Positions 25,628 to 35,075 of a DNA stretch of 64,000 nt are shown here, one piece after another. The notes under the pieces were generated by a model. It had not been told where the DNA came from. It saw only the letters and a program-made list of their open reading frames with translations, and did not search any database. How positions within the stretch are numbered: the stretch's first letter is position 1; each line of letters begins with the position of its first letter. The position numbers and the translations under genes are program-made. The DNA comes from Neobacillus sp. PS3-12 (lineage in GTDB: Bacteria; Bacillota; Bacilli; Bacillales; Cytobacillaceae): contig NZ_CP133268.1 in assembly GCF_030915385.1 (NCBI RefSeq), positions 4,748,001 through 4,812,000 on the forward strand, given 5' to 3'.

Positions 25628-26854
25628 TTGAATTTAAAGGAAACACTCGTACTATTAAATAAAGTTGTGAATGAGAATAAGGAACTAATTAAAAATGAGG
25701 AATCAACAAAACAATTTTTAATATTACCTCTTCTAAGTGGACTTGGCTATGATGTATACAACCCCAAAGAAGTAACCCCAGAATTCACTGCGGATTTTTA
25801 TAAAAATAAAGAAAAAGTAGATTATGCAATTTACATAAATGGTACACCTAAAATCTTTGTTGAAGCCAAATCTATTACCACCAAAATTAATAAAAATGCT
25901 CCTCAATTAAGTAGATACTTTAGCACATTCCCAAGTGTACGTTTGGGTGTTTTAACCAATGGGTTAGAATATCATTTTTTCACTGATTTAAGTAATGCCA
26001 ATATTATGGATTCTAAGCCATTTTTTATATTTAATATAGAAACCTATAATGATGAGGACTTTAATAACCTAATCAAATTTACTAAAAACCTATATGATTA
26101 TGAAAGTATAAAGATTTTAGCTGAATCTCTTATTTACCATCAATCTTTTAAGACTGTAATCAAAGAGATTTTTGAAAGCCCTAATGATGATTTTATTAAA
26201 TTCGTGATTAAAGAACGGTTTAATTTTAAAGTTACACAGCAATTTATCAATAATGCTCGTCCCTTGATTCAAAAATGCATACAGGAAGCAATCGCTGAGA
26301 TGATAAGTGAAAAATTAGATAATTACATACCGGAACAAGGCATTCTGGAAGCAGCAGCAAACGATGTACTGACTGAAGAAGATAAAAAGATTTACTATAC
26401 TCAACAGGAATTAGATTCGTTAGGCACTTTTGAAGAGTTTGAAGGAGTTAAAGTAGTACTTCCAAACACGGAAACTTATAAAAAGTTATTAAAATTGTCA
26501 CCGGAAGAGTATTCTGTTGAAAAAGGAAATCCTTTGAGTGATTTTTTTGTATCCTCCGTACTTTTACAAGGAAGTACAATTGTAGGCTATTTAATTGGCC
26601 AATACTATAATCACCAAAATGACACTACCTTATATACGGTCAAGTCCAATAAAATTTCTAATTTTTTAGAAAAAAATTCGGTAGTAAAACAAACGGGTTT
26701 TATTAATGCGAGGCTGGGTCTAAGAACCAACAAACTAACTAATGAAAAAACATACTATTTAAAGAGTTGTTTAACCAATCTTTCATTTAGGGATATTCCA
26801 AATCTAATCAGTAAGATTGAGAATATTAATGAATTTTTTCATACCATTCAATAA
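25628..26854 (+). CDS. orphan HsdR N-terminal-like nuclease protein
   Basis: TTG 25628 follows GGAAAGGGGAGAG, giving 408 residues. The first 110 residues look like the type I restriction HsdR N-terminal nuclease domain: E-S-T-K-Q-F-L-I-L-P-L-L, then K-V-D-Y-A-I and I-F-V-E-A-K (D...E-x-K). No helicase motifs and no hsdM/hsdS genes are nearby, so it is not a full restriction enzyme. The C-terminal half is unrecognised and AT-rich. It is possibly a stand-alone defence or phage-derived nuclease. Confidence 0.75.
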   Translation: MNLKETLVLLNKVVNENKELIKNEESTKQFLILPLLSGLGYDVYNPKEVTPEFTADFYKNKEKVDYAIYINGTPKIFVEAKSITTKINKNAPQLSRYFSTFPSVRLGVLTNGLEYHFFTDLSNANIMDSKPFFIFNIETYNDEDFNNLIKFTKNLYDYESIKILAESLIYHQSFKTVIKEIFESPNDDFIKFVIKERFNFKVTQQFINNARPLIQKCIQEAIAEMISEKLDNYIPEQGILEAAANDVLTEEDKKIYYTQQELDSLGTFEEFEGVKVVLPNTETYKKLLKLSPEEYSVEKGNPLSDFFVSSVLLQGSTIVGYLIGQYYNHQNDTTLYTVKSNKISNFLEKNSVVKQTGFINARLGLRTNKLTNEKTYYLKSCLTNLSFRDIPNLISKIENINEFFHTIQ

Positions 26855-26981
26855 GTTTATTTTATACGCCGACCGTTTTAGATCTCTAAAACTGAAGAGT
26901 TATATCGAGGGGTAGAATGAAGAAGTAACGATGCTAATATGCTCAAAGGAAGCACCTAAGTTTGTTCGATAATCGAAAATC

Positions 26982-27050
26982 AGTGCCTGACACAGTAAAA
27001 AGACATTTTTTTAAATTTGTCTTTCTTTGGTGTCAGGCACTTTTTTTACT
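26982..27050. repeat. family A palindromic repeat, copy 3
   Basis: AGTGCCTGACAC (26982-26993) faces GTGTCAGGCACT (27030-27041), with inner AAAGACA/TGTCTTT arms and a long T-run. It is in the right place to terminate the HsdR-like gene. The rest of the 26855-27161 gap holds only AT-rich sequence. Confidence 0.9.
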
Positions 27051-27161
27051 TTTTTTAAAAAAATAATTTATAATACTTGATTCGTACTATTAGAAAAATA
27101 ATTCAATCAAATACTATAATAGTGATTATGATTTCATCAATTGGATAGGAAGGATTACACG

Positions 27162-28909
27162 GTGCACAATCAAGCGAAGCAATATCAGTTATTGTTTGAA
27201 TTTGCCGATCGGCAAGGGCGAAAGAGTCCGCTTTTATTTGAAGATCCTGTTGAAATAATTGAGGCGTATTCTATTGAAGAAGTAAAACCGAGGCTGGAGA
27301 AAATTCAGGCATCCGTTCAATCGGGGTATTATGCCGCCGGATATATCTCATATGAAGCGGCTCCCGCATTTGATCAAGCTTATGCCGTACACTCGGGAAC
27401 CAAAATGCCGCTTTTATGGTTTGGGCTATTTAAGCACCCATTAAGAGTGCAGGAAACAAAAGAAGAGAAACGGTTTACGGTGGGGGAATGGCTGCCGGAT
27501 ACGACTTTTAAACAATATCGATCCGATATTTTGTCCATAAAAGATGCCATCGAAAGGGGAGACACTTATCAGGTAAACTATACCATTCGGCTTCATTCCC
27601 GTTTCACAGGAGAGGATTTGGGCTTTTACCGACAGCTTTCCAAAGCTCAGGCAGCAAACTACAGTGCTTACCTGAATATAGGAAAATACCGCATCCTTTC
27701 CGCATCGCCGGAGTTATTTTTCCATTGGAAGGATGGAGAAATCACTACTCGTCCGATGAAAGGGACATGCAAGCGGGGAAAATTTCTCGAAGAGGATGAA
27801 AAGAGAGCGGATTGGCTGTTTCATTCGGAAAAAAGCGGGCGGAAAATGTTATGATTGTAGATTTATTGCGGAACGATCTTGGCAGTGTGGCAGTTACCGG
27901 AACCGTTAAGGTTGACAGTCTGTATGAGATCGAAAAGTATCCGACGGTTTTGCAAATGACTTCTACTGTTACAGCAAAAACCAACCCGGGTACGACGCTG
28001 CTGGATGTGTTTACCGCCCTTTTTCCTTGTGGGTCGATCACCGGAGCTCCCAAAATTAGTACCATGAAAATCATTCATTCTTTGGAAGCTTCACCGCGAG
28101 AGGTTTATTGCGGTGCAATCGGCTACATCACCCCGGAAAATGAAGCGATGTTTAATGTACCAATTCGTACCGTTGTCATTGATTCGGAAAACGGGGAAGC
28201 GGAATATGGTGTGGGCGGCGGCATTACCTGGGATTCCGAAATCGGGGATGAATATGAGGAAGCTCAAACGAAAGCAATGCTGCTGACATCCTCCTTCCCT
28301 GATTTTGAGCTGCTGGAGAGCCTGCGGCTGGAAAACGGCGGATATGATCTGTTGGACAGGCATTTGCAGCGGCTGCAAAAATCTGCCGCTTACTTCGGCA
28401 TTCCCATTTCGGAACCAGACATTCGGAAAAAGCTGACACGATATGCGCAAAACCACCCTAACAGACTTGAAAAGGTCAGGCTTGTCGTGAATAAAGAAGG
28501 TCAAGTGTTAATCGAAGGTGGTCCTGTTACCCCCGTTAAAGATGTCCAGCCGATTTGTCTAGCGAAGACTCCCATTTCGAAAGAAAATCGTTTTCTCTAT
28601 CATAAAACAACGTATCGGGAGGTCTATGAGCATCATCGACCGCAGGATTGCGATTTTTTTGATGTTTTACTCTGGAATGAAGCAGGTGAACTGACGGAGT
28701 TTACCATCGGCAATCTTGTCGTTGAGATCGACGGCAAGCTGTTTACACCACCGGTTGCCTGTGGATTATTGGCAGGAACAATGCGAGAAGAACTTTTAGC
28801 GAAGGGGAAAATAAGCGAACGTAATCTGAGAAAGGAAGATCTCAATCAAGCTTCCGGACTTTGGCTGATCAATAGTGTCCGCGGCTGGGTGCCGGTTTAT
28901 TTAAAATAA
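27162..28909 (+). pseudogene. pabB: PabB-PabC fusion (4-amino-4-deoxychorismate synthase/lyase), one-base frameshift
   Basis: GTG 27162 follows GGAAGGA. The N-terminal part is component I of aminodeoxychorismate synthase (G-D-T-Y-Q-V-N-Y-T, S-A-S-P-E-L-F, M-K-G-T-C-K-R-G). The C-terminal third is a PabC-like aminotransferase class IV lyase. Both act in p-aminobenzoate synthesis for folate. The frame breaks at A6 (27829-27834). One more A reads S-E-K-K-R-A-E-N-V-M-I-V-D-L-L-R-N-D-L-G without interruption. Repaired length is about 582 residues, normal for the fusion. The conserved second half argues for sequencing error or slippage. Confidence 0.9.
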
Positions 28910-28923
28910 TAGTTAATAAAGAG

Positions 28924-28965
28924 AACCGAGTTTCGTATGCCTGTGAGTATATGCTCGGTTTTTTA
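28924..28965 (+). terminator. terminator after pabBC
   Basis: AACCGAG (28924-28930) pairs with CTCGGTT (28954-28960), followed by a run of Ts, 14 bases after the stop. Confidence 0.75.
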
Positions 28966-29029
28966 TTTGTCTGCTTTTTTAAGGATAAACTCCAGTTTAT
29001 GAGTTGAAATTTTTTTAGGGTGCAGCAAT

Positions 29030-29728
29030 TTAATGATATTTTTTTATAAATTTAATGACTGTTTGAACGACAGAGTCAACTTCACAATCCCGGCAAATGT
29101 GGTGCCTTGAAAGGGGGAGATAATGTAACTCTTTATCCTTTGATGAAGAAACAGAATAAATCAATTCTGAACTTCTTGGATCTACGGTCTCATCCTTTTG
29201 TCCATGAATGATACAAATCGGGAGAGAAATATGCTGGAAAATCCTTTTTGCCTGACGAACGATCTTATGAAATTGGAAAATATTATAAATAGGGGTAGAA
29301 CGGATTATTAACGGACTTTTGTGAACCGTTTGACCAGACATTGAACGAACCTTTCTAGCTTGTTGTAAAAATTTTTCTAGCTTCATCCTTAATAAGTAGG
29401 GTGAAAGTACGTATACTGCAGGCGAAAGTAATACCAGTGTGGTTATTTGATAACGATACGCCATAATAGCAGCAATCATCGCTCCCATAGAAAACCCAAT
29501 CATATGAACCACCTTGTTTTCTTCAATTGCATGAATAACAATTTTTTCGACCATTTGTATCCATTCCAACGCAGTAACTTTTTCCATTCTCTCATTGGAA
29601 ATACTGTGTCCTGGTAGTAAAGGGGTTATTACTTCGTAACCTATTCGTTCTAAGGCATTTGCCAATGGATCTACTTCCCAGGGATTTCCTGTGAACCCAT
29701 GAATAATGATACATAATTCTTGATTCAT
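29030..29728 (-). CDS. carboxylesterase/alpha-beta hydrolase
   Basis: This 232-residue serine hydrolase resembles the Est30-type monoacylglycerol lipase/carboxylesterases of Bacillaceae. I start it at M-N-Q-E-L-C (29728), which has GAGGAGA upstream on the minus strand; the longer frame to 29815 lacks one. The oxyanion segment is H-G-F-T-G, the nucleophile Ser is in G-F-S-M-G, Asp is in Q-K-D-E-T-V-D and His is in S-R-H-H-I. Substrate unknown; cytoplasmic. Confidence 0.88.
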   Translation of the reverse strand: MNQELCIIIHGFTGNPWEVDPLANALERIGYEVITPLLPGHSISNERMEKVTALEWIQMVEKIVIHAIEENKVVHMIGFSMGAMIAAIMAYRYQITTLVLLSPAVYVLSPYLLRMKLEKFLQQARKVRSMSGQTVHKSPLIIRSTPIYNIFQFHKIVRQAKRIFQHISLPICIIHGQKDETVDPRSSELIYSVSSSKDKELHYLPLSRHHICRDCEVDSVVQTVIKFIKKYH

Positions 29729-30003
29729 ATAAAATGTCTCCTCTACCGTTGGTTGAATGTCGTATTTAGGGAATGATAGAAAAGCTGAAACATACAACTC
29801 AATCTTATATATCAAACCAAACTGTTTGTTTTACTCGATTGAATTCTCGTTAAGATTGATCAATTACTTTGCAAATCTGATTGTAGTTATAGTCTGCCGA
29901 TGTAATCGGTGTATAATACTCAGTTATTCAACTGGAATCTTTTCATGGAATGCAGCATTTTTAATGTAACCTTTGAAAATCTTTAAGACTGAGGTGATTG
30001 GAT

Positions 30004-30780
30004 ATGTCTTTTATTATGGTAAACGATTGCAAACTTTATTTTACCGTTCAAGGGCAAGGGATACCCATCGTCTTTATCCATCCCCCGGTACTTACTCATC
30101 TTAATTTTGAGTACCAAATGAAGGAATTATCAATGTATTTCCGGGTTGTTACCTTTGATATTCGAGGGCATGGAAGAAGTTCATTTTCGAAAAAGCCTTT
30201 AACTTATCCTTTGATTGCGGAAGATATAGAACAATTATTGGATCATTTAAAAATTCAAAAAGCATTTATTTGCGGCTATTCTACTGGAGGAACTATTGCT
30301 CTTGAATTTTTAATGTCTAAAGCGGATCGAGCATGGGGTGGGATTGTAATAAGTGGTATGTCTGAAGTTAGTGATTGGTTTTTAAAAAATAAAATTGGAT
30401 TAGCCATTACCCTTTCAAAATTAAAAGCTATTTCTGCTTTAGCTTTATCTACATCATGTACGAACACGAATACCAAATCTTCATTTTGGAAATTGTTTAA
30501 GGAAGAACGAACGGGTTCCGCCCAAAATATTGAACAATATTATAGGTACAGCTTGTCCTATAATTGTACAGATAAATTGGGAAAAATAAAAAGTCCCATT
30601 TTATTAATCTATGGACAAAAAGATCAAGTTTTTTATCGTTATGCAAAATTGTTGCATGACAAATTGCCCCTGAGTGAATTGAAATGGATCAATCAAGTCA
30701 AGCATCAACTACCGACGAAGGCTGCCTTTGAAATAAATGGTTTAATTAAGCAATTTATCAATACGTATAAGAAACAGTAA
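30004..30780 (+). CDS. alpha/beta hydrolase
   Basis: ATG 30004 follows GAGGTG, giving 258 residues. The fold is clear: H-P-P-V near the start, nucleophile Ser in G-Y-S-T-G-G, Asp in Y-G-Q-K-D-Q-V and His in Q-V-K-H-Q-L. Its first gene neighbour is a divergently transcribed esterase 275 bases away. Substrate unknown. Confidence 0.85.
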   Translation: MSFIMVNDCKLYFTVQGQGIPIVFIHPPVLTHLNFEYQMKELSMYFRVVTFDIRGHGRSSFSKKPLTYPLIAEDIEQLLDHLKIQKAFICGYSTGGTIALEFLMSKADRAWGGIVISGMSEVSDWFLKNKIGLAITLSKLKAISALALSTSCTNTNTKSSFWKLFKEERTGSAQNIEQYYRYSLSYNCTDKLGKIKSPILLIYGQKDQVFYRYAKLLHDKLPLSELKWINQVKHQLPTKAAFEINGLIKQFINTYKKQ

Positions 30781-30925
30781 GTAATTAAAGAAACATGTAC
30801 CTTTGAAAATTCCTCATATAGATATGGATTTAAAGCATAGTTTTAATTGGAAATTCTCATTTTGACGTCACATCACAGAATATATGAAGTCGAGATACAT
30901 GAATAATCAGAAAGGAGAAATACCC

Positions 30926-31472
30926 ATGGACGAAAAAGCATTTAATATCATCAATCAACTTTCTAACTTTCTGGACGTTGTTCTCCAATTGATTGGTTGA
31001 TGATCTTTTTATCTAAAAAGATTCGTTATGTATTTATTTTTGTTATGATTTTTATGTGGTTTAGAAATGATTTTTATAAAAAAGTGTCTTGTAAAGTGAT
31101 AACGTCTTCGATGTTTACTTTGTTTATTCATGCCTTGATTAAGTTGTTTTACTTTAAACCACGTCCGTTTACGAAACGACGGGTCGGCATACTCATTCCC
31201 TCAAAAAGGGATTCTCATTTCCAAGTAAACATACTCTGCTTGCATTTGCTGTATCTACTTCTATCTTTCTTTATGACCGTGTCCTTGGTTCAATTATGTG
31301 GGGAATATCAGCGCTAACCGGTTTCTCTCGTATTTGGGTAGGGCACCATTATCCATCTGATATTATCGGAAGTGCCTTTATTGCCTCCTTGACCAGCATA
31401 ATTTTAGATAAAACTGCTGGGAAATACTCAATTATCACGCAGAGGGGTCTGAATGACATTCATGCTGAGTGA
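30926..31472 (+). pseudogene. PAP2/BcrC-type undecaprenyl-diphosphatase, two one-base frameshifts
   Basis: ATG 30926 follows AAAGGAG. The frame breaks first near the T3 run at 30968-30970 (one more T reads S-N-F-S-G, then P-I-D-W-L-M-I-F-L-S-K-K) and again near 31214 (one more C reads R-D-S-S-F-P-S-K-H-T). Repaired length is about 182 residues with all three phosphatase motifs: K-L-F-Y-F-K-P-R-P, P-S-K-H, and S-R-I-W-V-G-H-H-Y-P-S-D. BcrC-like proteins recycle the cell-wall lipid carrier and give bacitracin resistance. Two breaks in one short gene make true decay more likely here than for the other frameshifts. Confidence 0.82.
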
Positions 31473-31734
31473 CACTTTATGGTCTCCTAACTAGAAGCCA
31501 AAATAGGAGATATTCTATTTATATTTTTCAAGGCGTAAATAAAATAAATATGTTATTACGGAAAATAGCAGAATAGTCAAATAAGACTTGCTTCTATATT
31601 GGCATCAGACAGGTTTGGAAAAACTGTTACTACCATCGATTTAATGAAAAAGTATATGAACTGTTCAAAGAGATCAAAGATTAAGAGGGGAATGTCGGTT
31701 GAGTCGCATTCTGGAGGTATTAAAGGTTTCAACA

Positions 31735-31773
31735 AAAAAGTTGATTCCCTACGTTCGGGAAATCGACTTTTTT
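31735..31773. other. imperfect hairpin in an otherwise empty gap
   Basis: AAAAAGTTGATTCCC (31735-31749) pairs with GGGAAATCGACTTTTT (31757-31772), with one mismatch and one bulge. The 31473-31896 gap holds this terminator-like element and an open but unconvincing frame around it. I cannot tie it to a known repeat. Confidence 0.45.
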
Positions 31774-31896
31774 GGGCTGAAATTTGCTTCGCGAAACATA
31801 TGAAACTTCGCATCTCCACTCATGTTTGATTAATATTAATTACCAGTTTAGCCCATAATGTAAAAAGAACTATTTAAAAATGAAGGATGAATTAAT

Positions 31897-32607
31897 TTGG
31901 AAGATATTATTAGTTCGATTTTACGGACTGTTGTTTCCTATTTTGTCTTAATGACAGTGATGTTATGGATCGGCAAACAGGTAAACTCCCATACGAATTA
32001 CTATAATTTTGCTTTGTCTGTAACGCTAGGTTCCTTTATTGCTAACATGGGGTTTGATACCAATCTACACTTCACCCCGATGTTAGCTTCCTTCCTTGCA
32101 CTTATATTGATGTATTTTTTCTTTTCGCTTATCTCTGCAAAAAGTCGTCCTTTTCGAAGATGGTTATCAGGACAATCGACTGTCATTATTGATAAGGGAA
32201 AAATTTTAGAGGTAAATATGAAGAAAGTGAGGTTTACATTAGATGATTTAAACCAGCTGCTTAGGGAGCAAGGAATATTTGATATTTTTGAGGTGGAATA
32301 TGCCATCTTAGAGGTTAGCGGCAATTTATCGATTATGAAGAAAACACAGTATCAAAATATAAGCAAAAAAGATTTTAACCCTAACAATTACAATCAAGAA
32401 ATCATGCTTCCAATAGAACTCATTATGAATGGCTCGCTGGTTGAGAAGAATTTTAACAAAAATTATTCAAGGCAGTGGCTTTACCAGGAATTAAAAACAA
32501 GAAATTTGCAAATAAAAGATATTCAATATGCCCTTATTTCTTCAAATGGCAGTTTATTTATTGACCTATACGATGATCATTTACACTCACCTTTAGATGT
32601 GGAATAA
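31897..32607 (+). CDS. DUF421 membrane protein, YetF/YrbG type
   Basis: TTG 31897 follows GAAGGATGA, giving 236 residues. Three N-terminal membrane helices include T-V-M-L-W-I-G-K-Q and L-S-V-T-L-G-S-F-I-A. A soluble YetF-like domain follows with L-L-R-E-Q-G-I-F and V-E-Y-A-I-L-E-V-S-G. Members are sporulation- or stress-associated membrane proteins in Bacillus, with no firm biochemical role. A terminator follows 6 bases after the stop. Confidence 0.85.
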   Translation: MEDIISSILRTVVSYFVLMTVMLWIGKQVNSHTNYYNFALSVTLGSFIANMGFDTNLHFTPMLASFLALILMYFFFSLISAKSRPFRRWLSGQSTVIIDKGKILEVNMKKVRFTLDDLNQLLREQGIFDIFEVEYAILEVSGNLSIMKKTQYQNISKKDFNPNNYNQEIMLPIELIMNGSLVEKNFNKNYSRQWLYQELKTRNLQIKDIQYALISSNGSLFIDLYDDHLHSPLDVE

Positions 32608-32612
32608 AAATG

Positions 32613-32639
32613 GCTGTCAAAAATGACAGCTATTTTTTT
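32613..32639 (+). terminator. terminator after DUF421 gene
   Basis: GCTGTCA-AAAA-TGACAGC followed by TATTTTTTT is a classic intrinsic terminator. Confidence 0.85.
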
Positions 32640-32795
32640 AACCATTATTTTGAATATTTACAAGGGAACCCGTTACTAAAATGGCTGAAACATTAGTTGT
32701 ATCCCAATAAACATGAATAGGATAGGCAATCAGGCCTAAACTGGATGATTAAATCTTTTTTTTTCAATAGAGTACTTTACTTAAAAAAAATAACA

Positions 32796-32833
32796 AAAAA
32801 TGCTGAGCGGGAATGATATGGCTCAGCATTTTT
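32796..32833 (-). terminator. terminator of the alcohol dehydrogenase gene
   Basis: AAAAATGCTGAGC and GCTCAGCATTTTT are exact 13-base inverted arms. On the minus strand a T-run follows, 22 bases after the stop of the dehydrogenase gene. Confidence 0.85.
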
Positions 32834-32854
32834 ATATAATTTGGCAATGGTCAA

Positions 32855-33934
32855 TTATTCATTCGTCATAATGACTTTTATCGCACGTTCTTTGGCTGCA
32901 TTGCCGAAAACTTCATAGGCTTTTTCGATGTCATTAAGAGAGAAATGATGGGTAATCAATTTCTCAGGATCAATTTTTTTAGCTTCCACAGATTTAAGGA
33001 GCATTGGCGTTGAATTTGTGCTGACAAGACCTGTTGTCAACGTAATATTGTGAATCCACAATTTTTCGATGTGAAGTTCAACGCTCTTCCCATGAACACC
33101 TACGTTTGCAATATGGCCGCCTGGTTTAATGATTGATTGGCAGATATCGAAGGTTGCCGGGATCCCAACAGCTTCAATAGCAACGTCCACACCTTTTCCA
33201 CCTGTTAGTTCAAGCACACTTTGAATGGCATTGCCATCTCCGCTGTTGACTGTTTTTGTTGCTCCAAAGCTTTTTGCCAATTCCAGGCGATTATCATCAA
33301 GGTCAACCATGATAATTTCCGATGGTGAATAAAATTGCGATGTCAGCAATGCAGATAAGCCTACAGGGCCTGCACCAACAATCGCAATTGTATCACCAGG
33401 CTTGACTTGTCCATTTAGGACACCTATTTCAAATCCTGTTGGCAGGATATCACTTAACATAACAAGCGCATCGTCATCAATTCCTACAGGGGCATTGTAT
33501 AAGCTGTTATCCGCATGTGGGATTCGGACATATTCGGCCTGCGTTCCGTCAATGAGATGGCCAAGAATCCAGCCTCCATCCTCACAATGGGCGTACAGAC
33601 CTTTTTTGCAGTTTTCGCACTTGCCGCATGAGGTAATGCATGAGATCAATACTTTATCGCCGACTTTAAAGTTTTGCACTCCCGGCCCGACTTCTTCGAC
33701 GATGCCGACACCTTCGTGTCCCAAGACTCTTCCATCAGTAACAGCAGGAACATCACCCTTCAGGATATGTAAATCAGAGCCGCAAATTGTTGTCTTTACA
33801 ATTTTAACTACAGCGTCGGTAGGCTTCTGCACAGTTGGTTTAGGAATGTCTGTCCATTCTTTGCGGCCAGGCCCCCTGTATACAAGCGCTTTCATTTTTG
33901 TTTGTACTTTGCTTTCTTTTTCAAGTACTTCCAT
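32855..33934 (-). CDS. zinc-dependent alcohol dehydrogenase (MDR)
   Basis: This 359-residue medium-chain dehydrogenase starts at M-E-V-L-E-K after GGAGGG on the minus strand; an upstream ATG at 34024 lacks a ribosome site. The catalytic zinc site has T-I-C-G-S-D and G-H-E. The structural zinc site is C-G-K-C-E-N-C-x7-C. The NAD site is G-A-G-P-V-G. Likely substrates are short alcohols or aldehydes. A perfect palindrome at 34011-34022 in the promoter area may be its operator. Confidence 0.93.
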   Translation of the reverse strand: MEVLEKESKVQTKMKALVYRGPGRKEWTDIPKPTVQKPTDAVVKIVKTTICGSDLHILKGDVPAVTDGRVLGHEGVGIVEEVGPGVQNFKVGDKVLISCITSCGKCENCKKGLYAHCEDGGWILGHLIDGTQAEYVRIPHADNSLYNAPVGIDDDALVMLSDILPTGFEIGVLNGQVKPGDTIAIVGAGPVGLSALLTSQFYSPSEIIMVDLDDNRLELAKSFGATKTVNSGDGNAIQSVLELTGGKGVDVAIEAVGIPATFDICQSIIKPGGHIANVGVHGKSVELHIEKLWIHNITLTTGLVSTNSTPMLLKSVEAKKIDPEKLITHHFSLNDIEKAYEVFGNAAKERAIKVIMTNE

Positions 33935-34010
33935 CGTAAATCCCTCCATTAGCTTTAGTGAAATAATAACTGAAAAGTACATTAAAAGCTGTCTAACGCT
34001 ATAAATAACG

Positions 34011-34022
34011 GAACGTACGTTC
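34011..34022. promoter_or_regulatory. 12-bp palindrome upstream of the alcohol dehydrogenase
   Basis: GAACGTACGTTC is perfectly symmetric and sits about 77 bases before the dehydrogenase start, overlapping a plausible minus-strand promoter (TTGAAC). It looks like a TetR- or MarR-class operator. No regulator gene is adjacent. Confidence 0.45.
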
Positions 34023-34217
34023 AAAAAAGAGTAACACTATTCGGGTAATCCTTGCATTACAATGGTTCGTAAGGTCCTTACAACTCAATTATAAAACTAG
34101 TAAACATGATGTCAATAGTGTTTATCTTAAAAACTTCGAAAAAAATTCACAATTTATTTTTACCAAATAATTCTTTGCTTTATTAACGTTACTTAACTAA
34201 ATAAGCTAATAGGTTAA

Positions 34218-34654
34218 TTGATTTTCCGATATAAGGCATTTAAGGATATATTAAACAAATTCAAGTCGGATACAAGACAGGATTATATGTTTGAAATACA
34301 GAACTCGGATCAGAAATTTCTTGGCGGACTTCGCCCTATGGTTGAAAAAACTAACGGTTCTAAACGATATTACGATGCATTATTCTTGAATAATATAGTC
34401 TATAAAATGTACACAATCGGTATGTGGAAACAAGGAATGAAATACCCAATATACATCGAGGATAAACTAGTAATGCAATAGATGAAACCAACTTGGAAAT
34501 TGGATGTATTTTAAGTCTATACATAGATCTTATGTATTACAGGAAAAACAATGAAATAGGTTACGGAAGTACAGAAGTGGACTATAAAAGTTTAAATAAA
34601 GGACTATTACCATTGTATGATCCGGATTTTGTTAAAAGAGTAACAGAAAAGTAG
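34218..34654 (+). pseudogene. hypothetical protein, one-base frameshift, start unclear
   Basis: A frame from 34218 encodes F-R-Y-K-A-F-K-D-I-L-N-K-F and later I-Y-I-E-D-K-L-V, then stops at TAG 34480. One extra A near 34473 joins it to N-A-I-D-E-T-N-L-E-I-G-C and continues to TAG 34652, about 145 residues in all. No ribosome site precedes TTG 34218 and a stop lies just before it, so the 5' end may also be lost. The family is not recognised. Confidence 0.55.
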
Positions 34655-34888
34655 CTTAAGATGATTTTGTGGAAATGACTATAAAAGGAGCTCTCAGACT
34701 CTTTAAATTTTGTATTAATATTAATACTACCCCTAACATATTTACTTTAATACTAGCAACATTCTTGCGAAAACAGCCTATTCAATAAACCAGGTTCTTA
34801 TTGAACTAACAGGTAGCTTTAATTAAACACGGGGTTGCGGTTACTGTAGTGGTCACCAGTTTTTAAGTATCAATCTTTAAAAGGGTTG

Positions 34889-34955
34889 AAAAAAAGGAGG
34901 GGTTACAACCATAGCTAGGCAACCTACCCAAAATGGGAGAGTTGCCTTCTGCTAT
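34889..34955 (-). terminator. terminator of the radical SAM/peptide locus
   Basis: The sequence 34911-34955 folds as a long interrupted hairpin (AGGCAAC with GTTGCCT, inner CCCA with TGGG). On the minus strand it is followed by CTCCTTTTTTT (run at 34889-34895). It lies directly after the small peptide gene, which supports that gene being a transcribed unit end. The rest of the 34655-34962 gap shows nothing else. Confidence 0.7.
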
Positions 34956-34962
34956 TTCATTC

Positions 34963-35049
34963 TTATTTTAGATTACCTGGAACTGATTTCATGATCTTAC
35001 TAGAGTTTTGGTTGTTAACTGGAGTTGTAGCTGGGCGTAATACACGCAT
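34963..35049 (-). CDS. candidate RiPP precursor peptide
   Basis: This 28-residue peptide starts 26 bases after the radical SAM/SPASM gene stop and has AAGGTGGTGA at good spacing before its ATG. It begins M-R-V-L-R-P-A-T-T-P, has a polar core (V-N-N-Q-N-S-S-K) and ends in G-N-L-K. There is no Cys and no Trp or Tyr, so thioether or streptide-type products are unlikely; Asn/Gln/Thr/Lys-based links would be needed. It has no match to a precursor family I know. A terminator follows at once. Co-location, strong ribosome site and size are the only evidence. Confidence 0.6.
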   Translation of the reverse strand: MRVLRPATTPVNNQNSSKIMKSVPGNLK

Positions 35050-35075
35050 GTCATTCACCACCTTTCAATATTGAA

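Noticed and set aside
27829-27834. Programmed -1 frameshifting at the A6 run in the pabB-pabC fusion
   Set aside because: The run is not in the canonical X-XXY-YYZ phase and no such control is known for this fusion. A lost base fits the pattern seen in other genes here. Transcript slippage cannot be fully excluded.
31599-31829. 76-residue plus-strand frame in the gap before the DUF421 gene
   Set aside because: It runs through a terminator-like hairpin, lacks a ribosome site and resembles no protein family.
34963-35055. Alternative start ATG (minus strand, about 35054) for the small peptide in another frame
   Set aside because: It would abut the ribosome site with too little spacing and give a 21-residue peptide without RiPP-like organisation.
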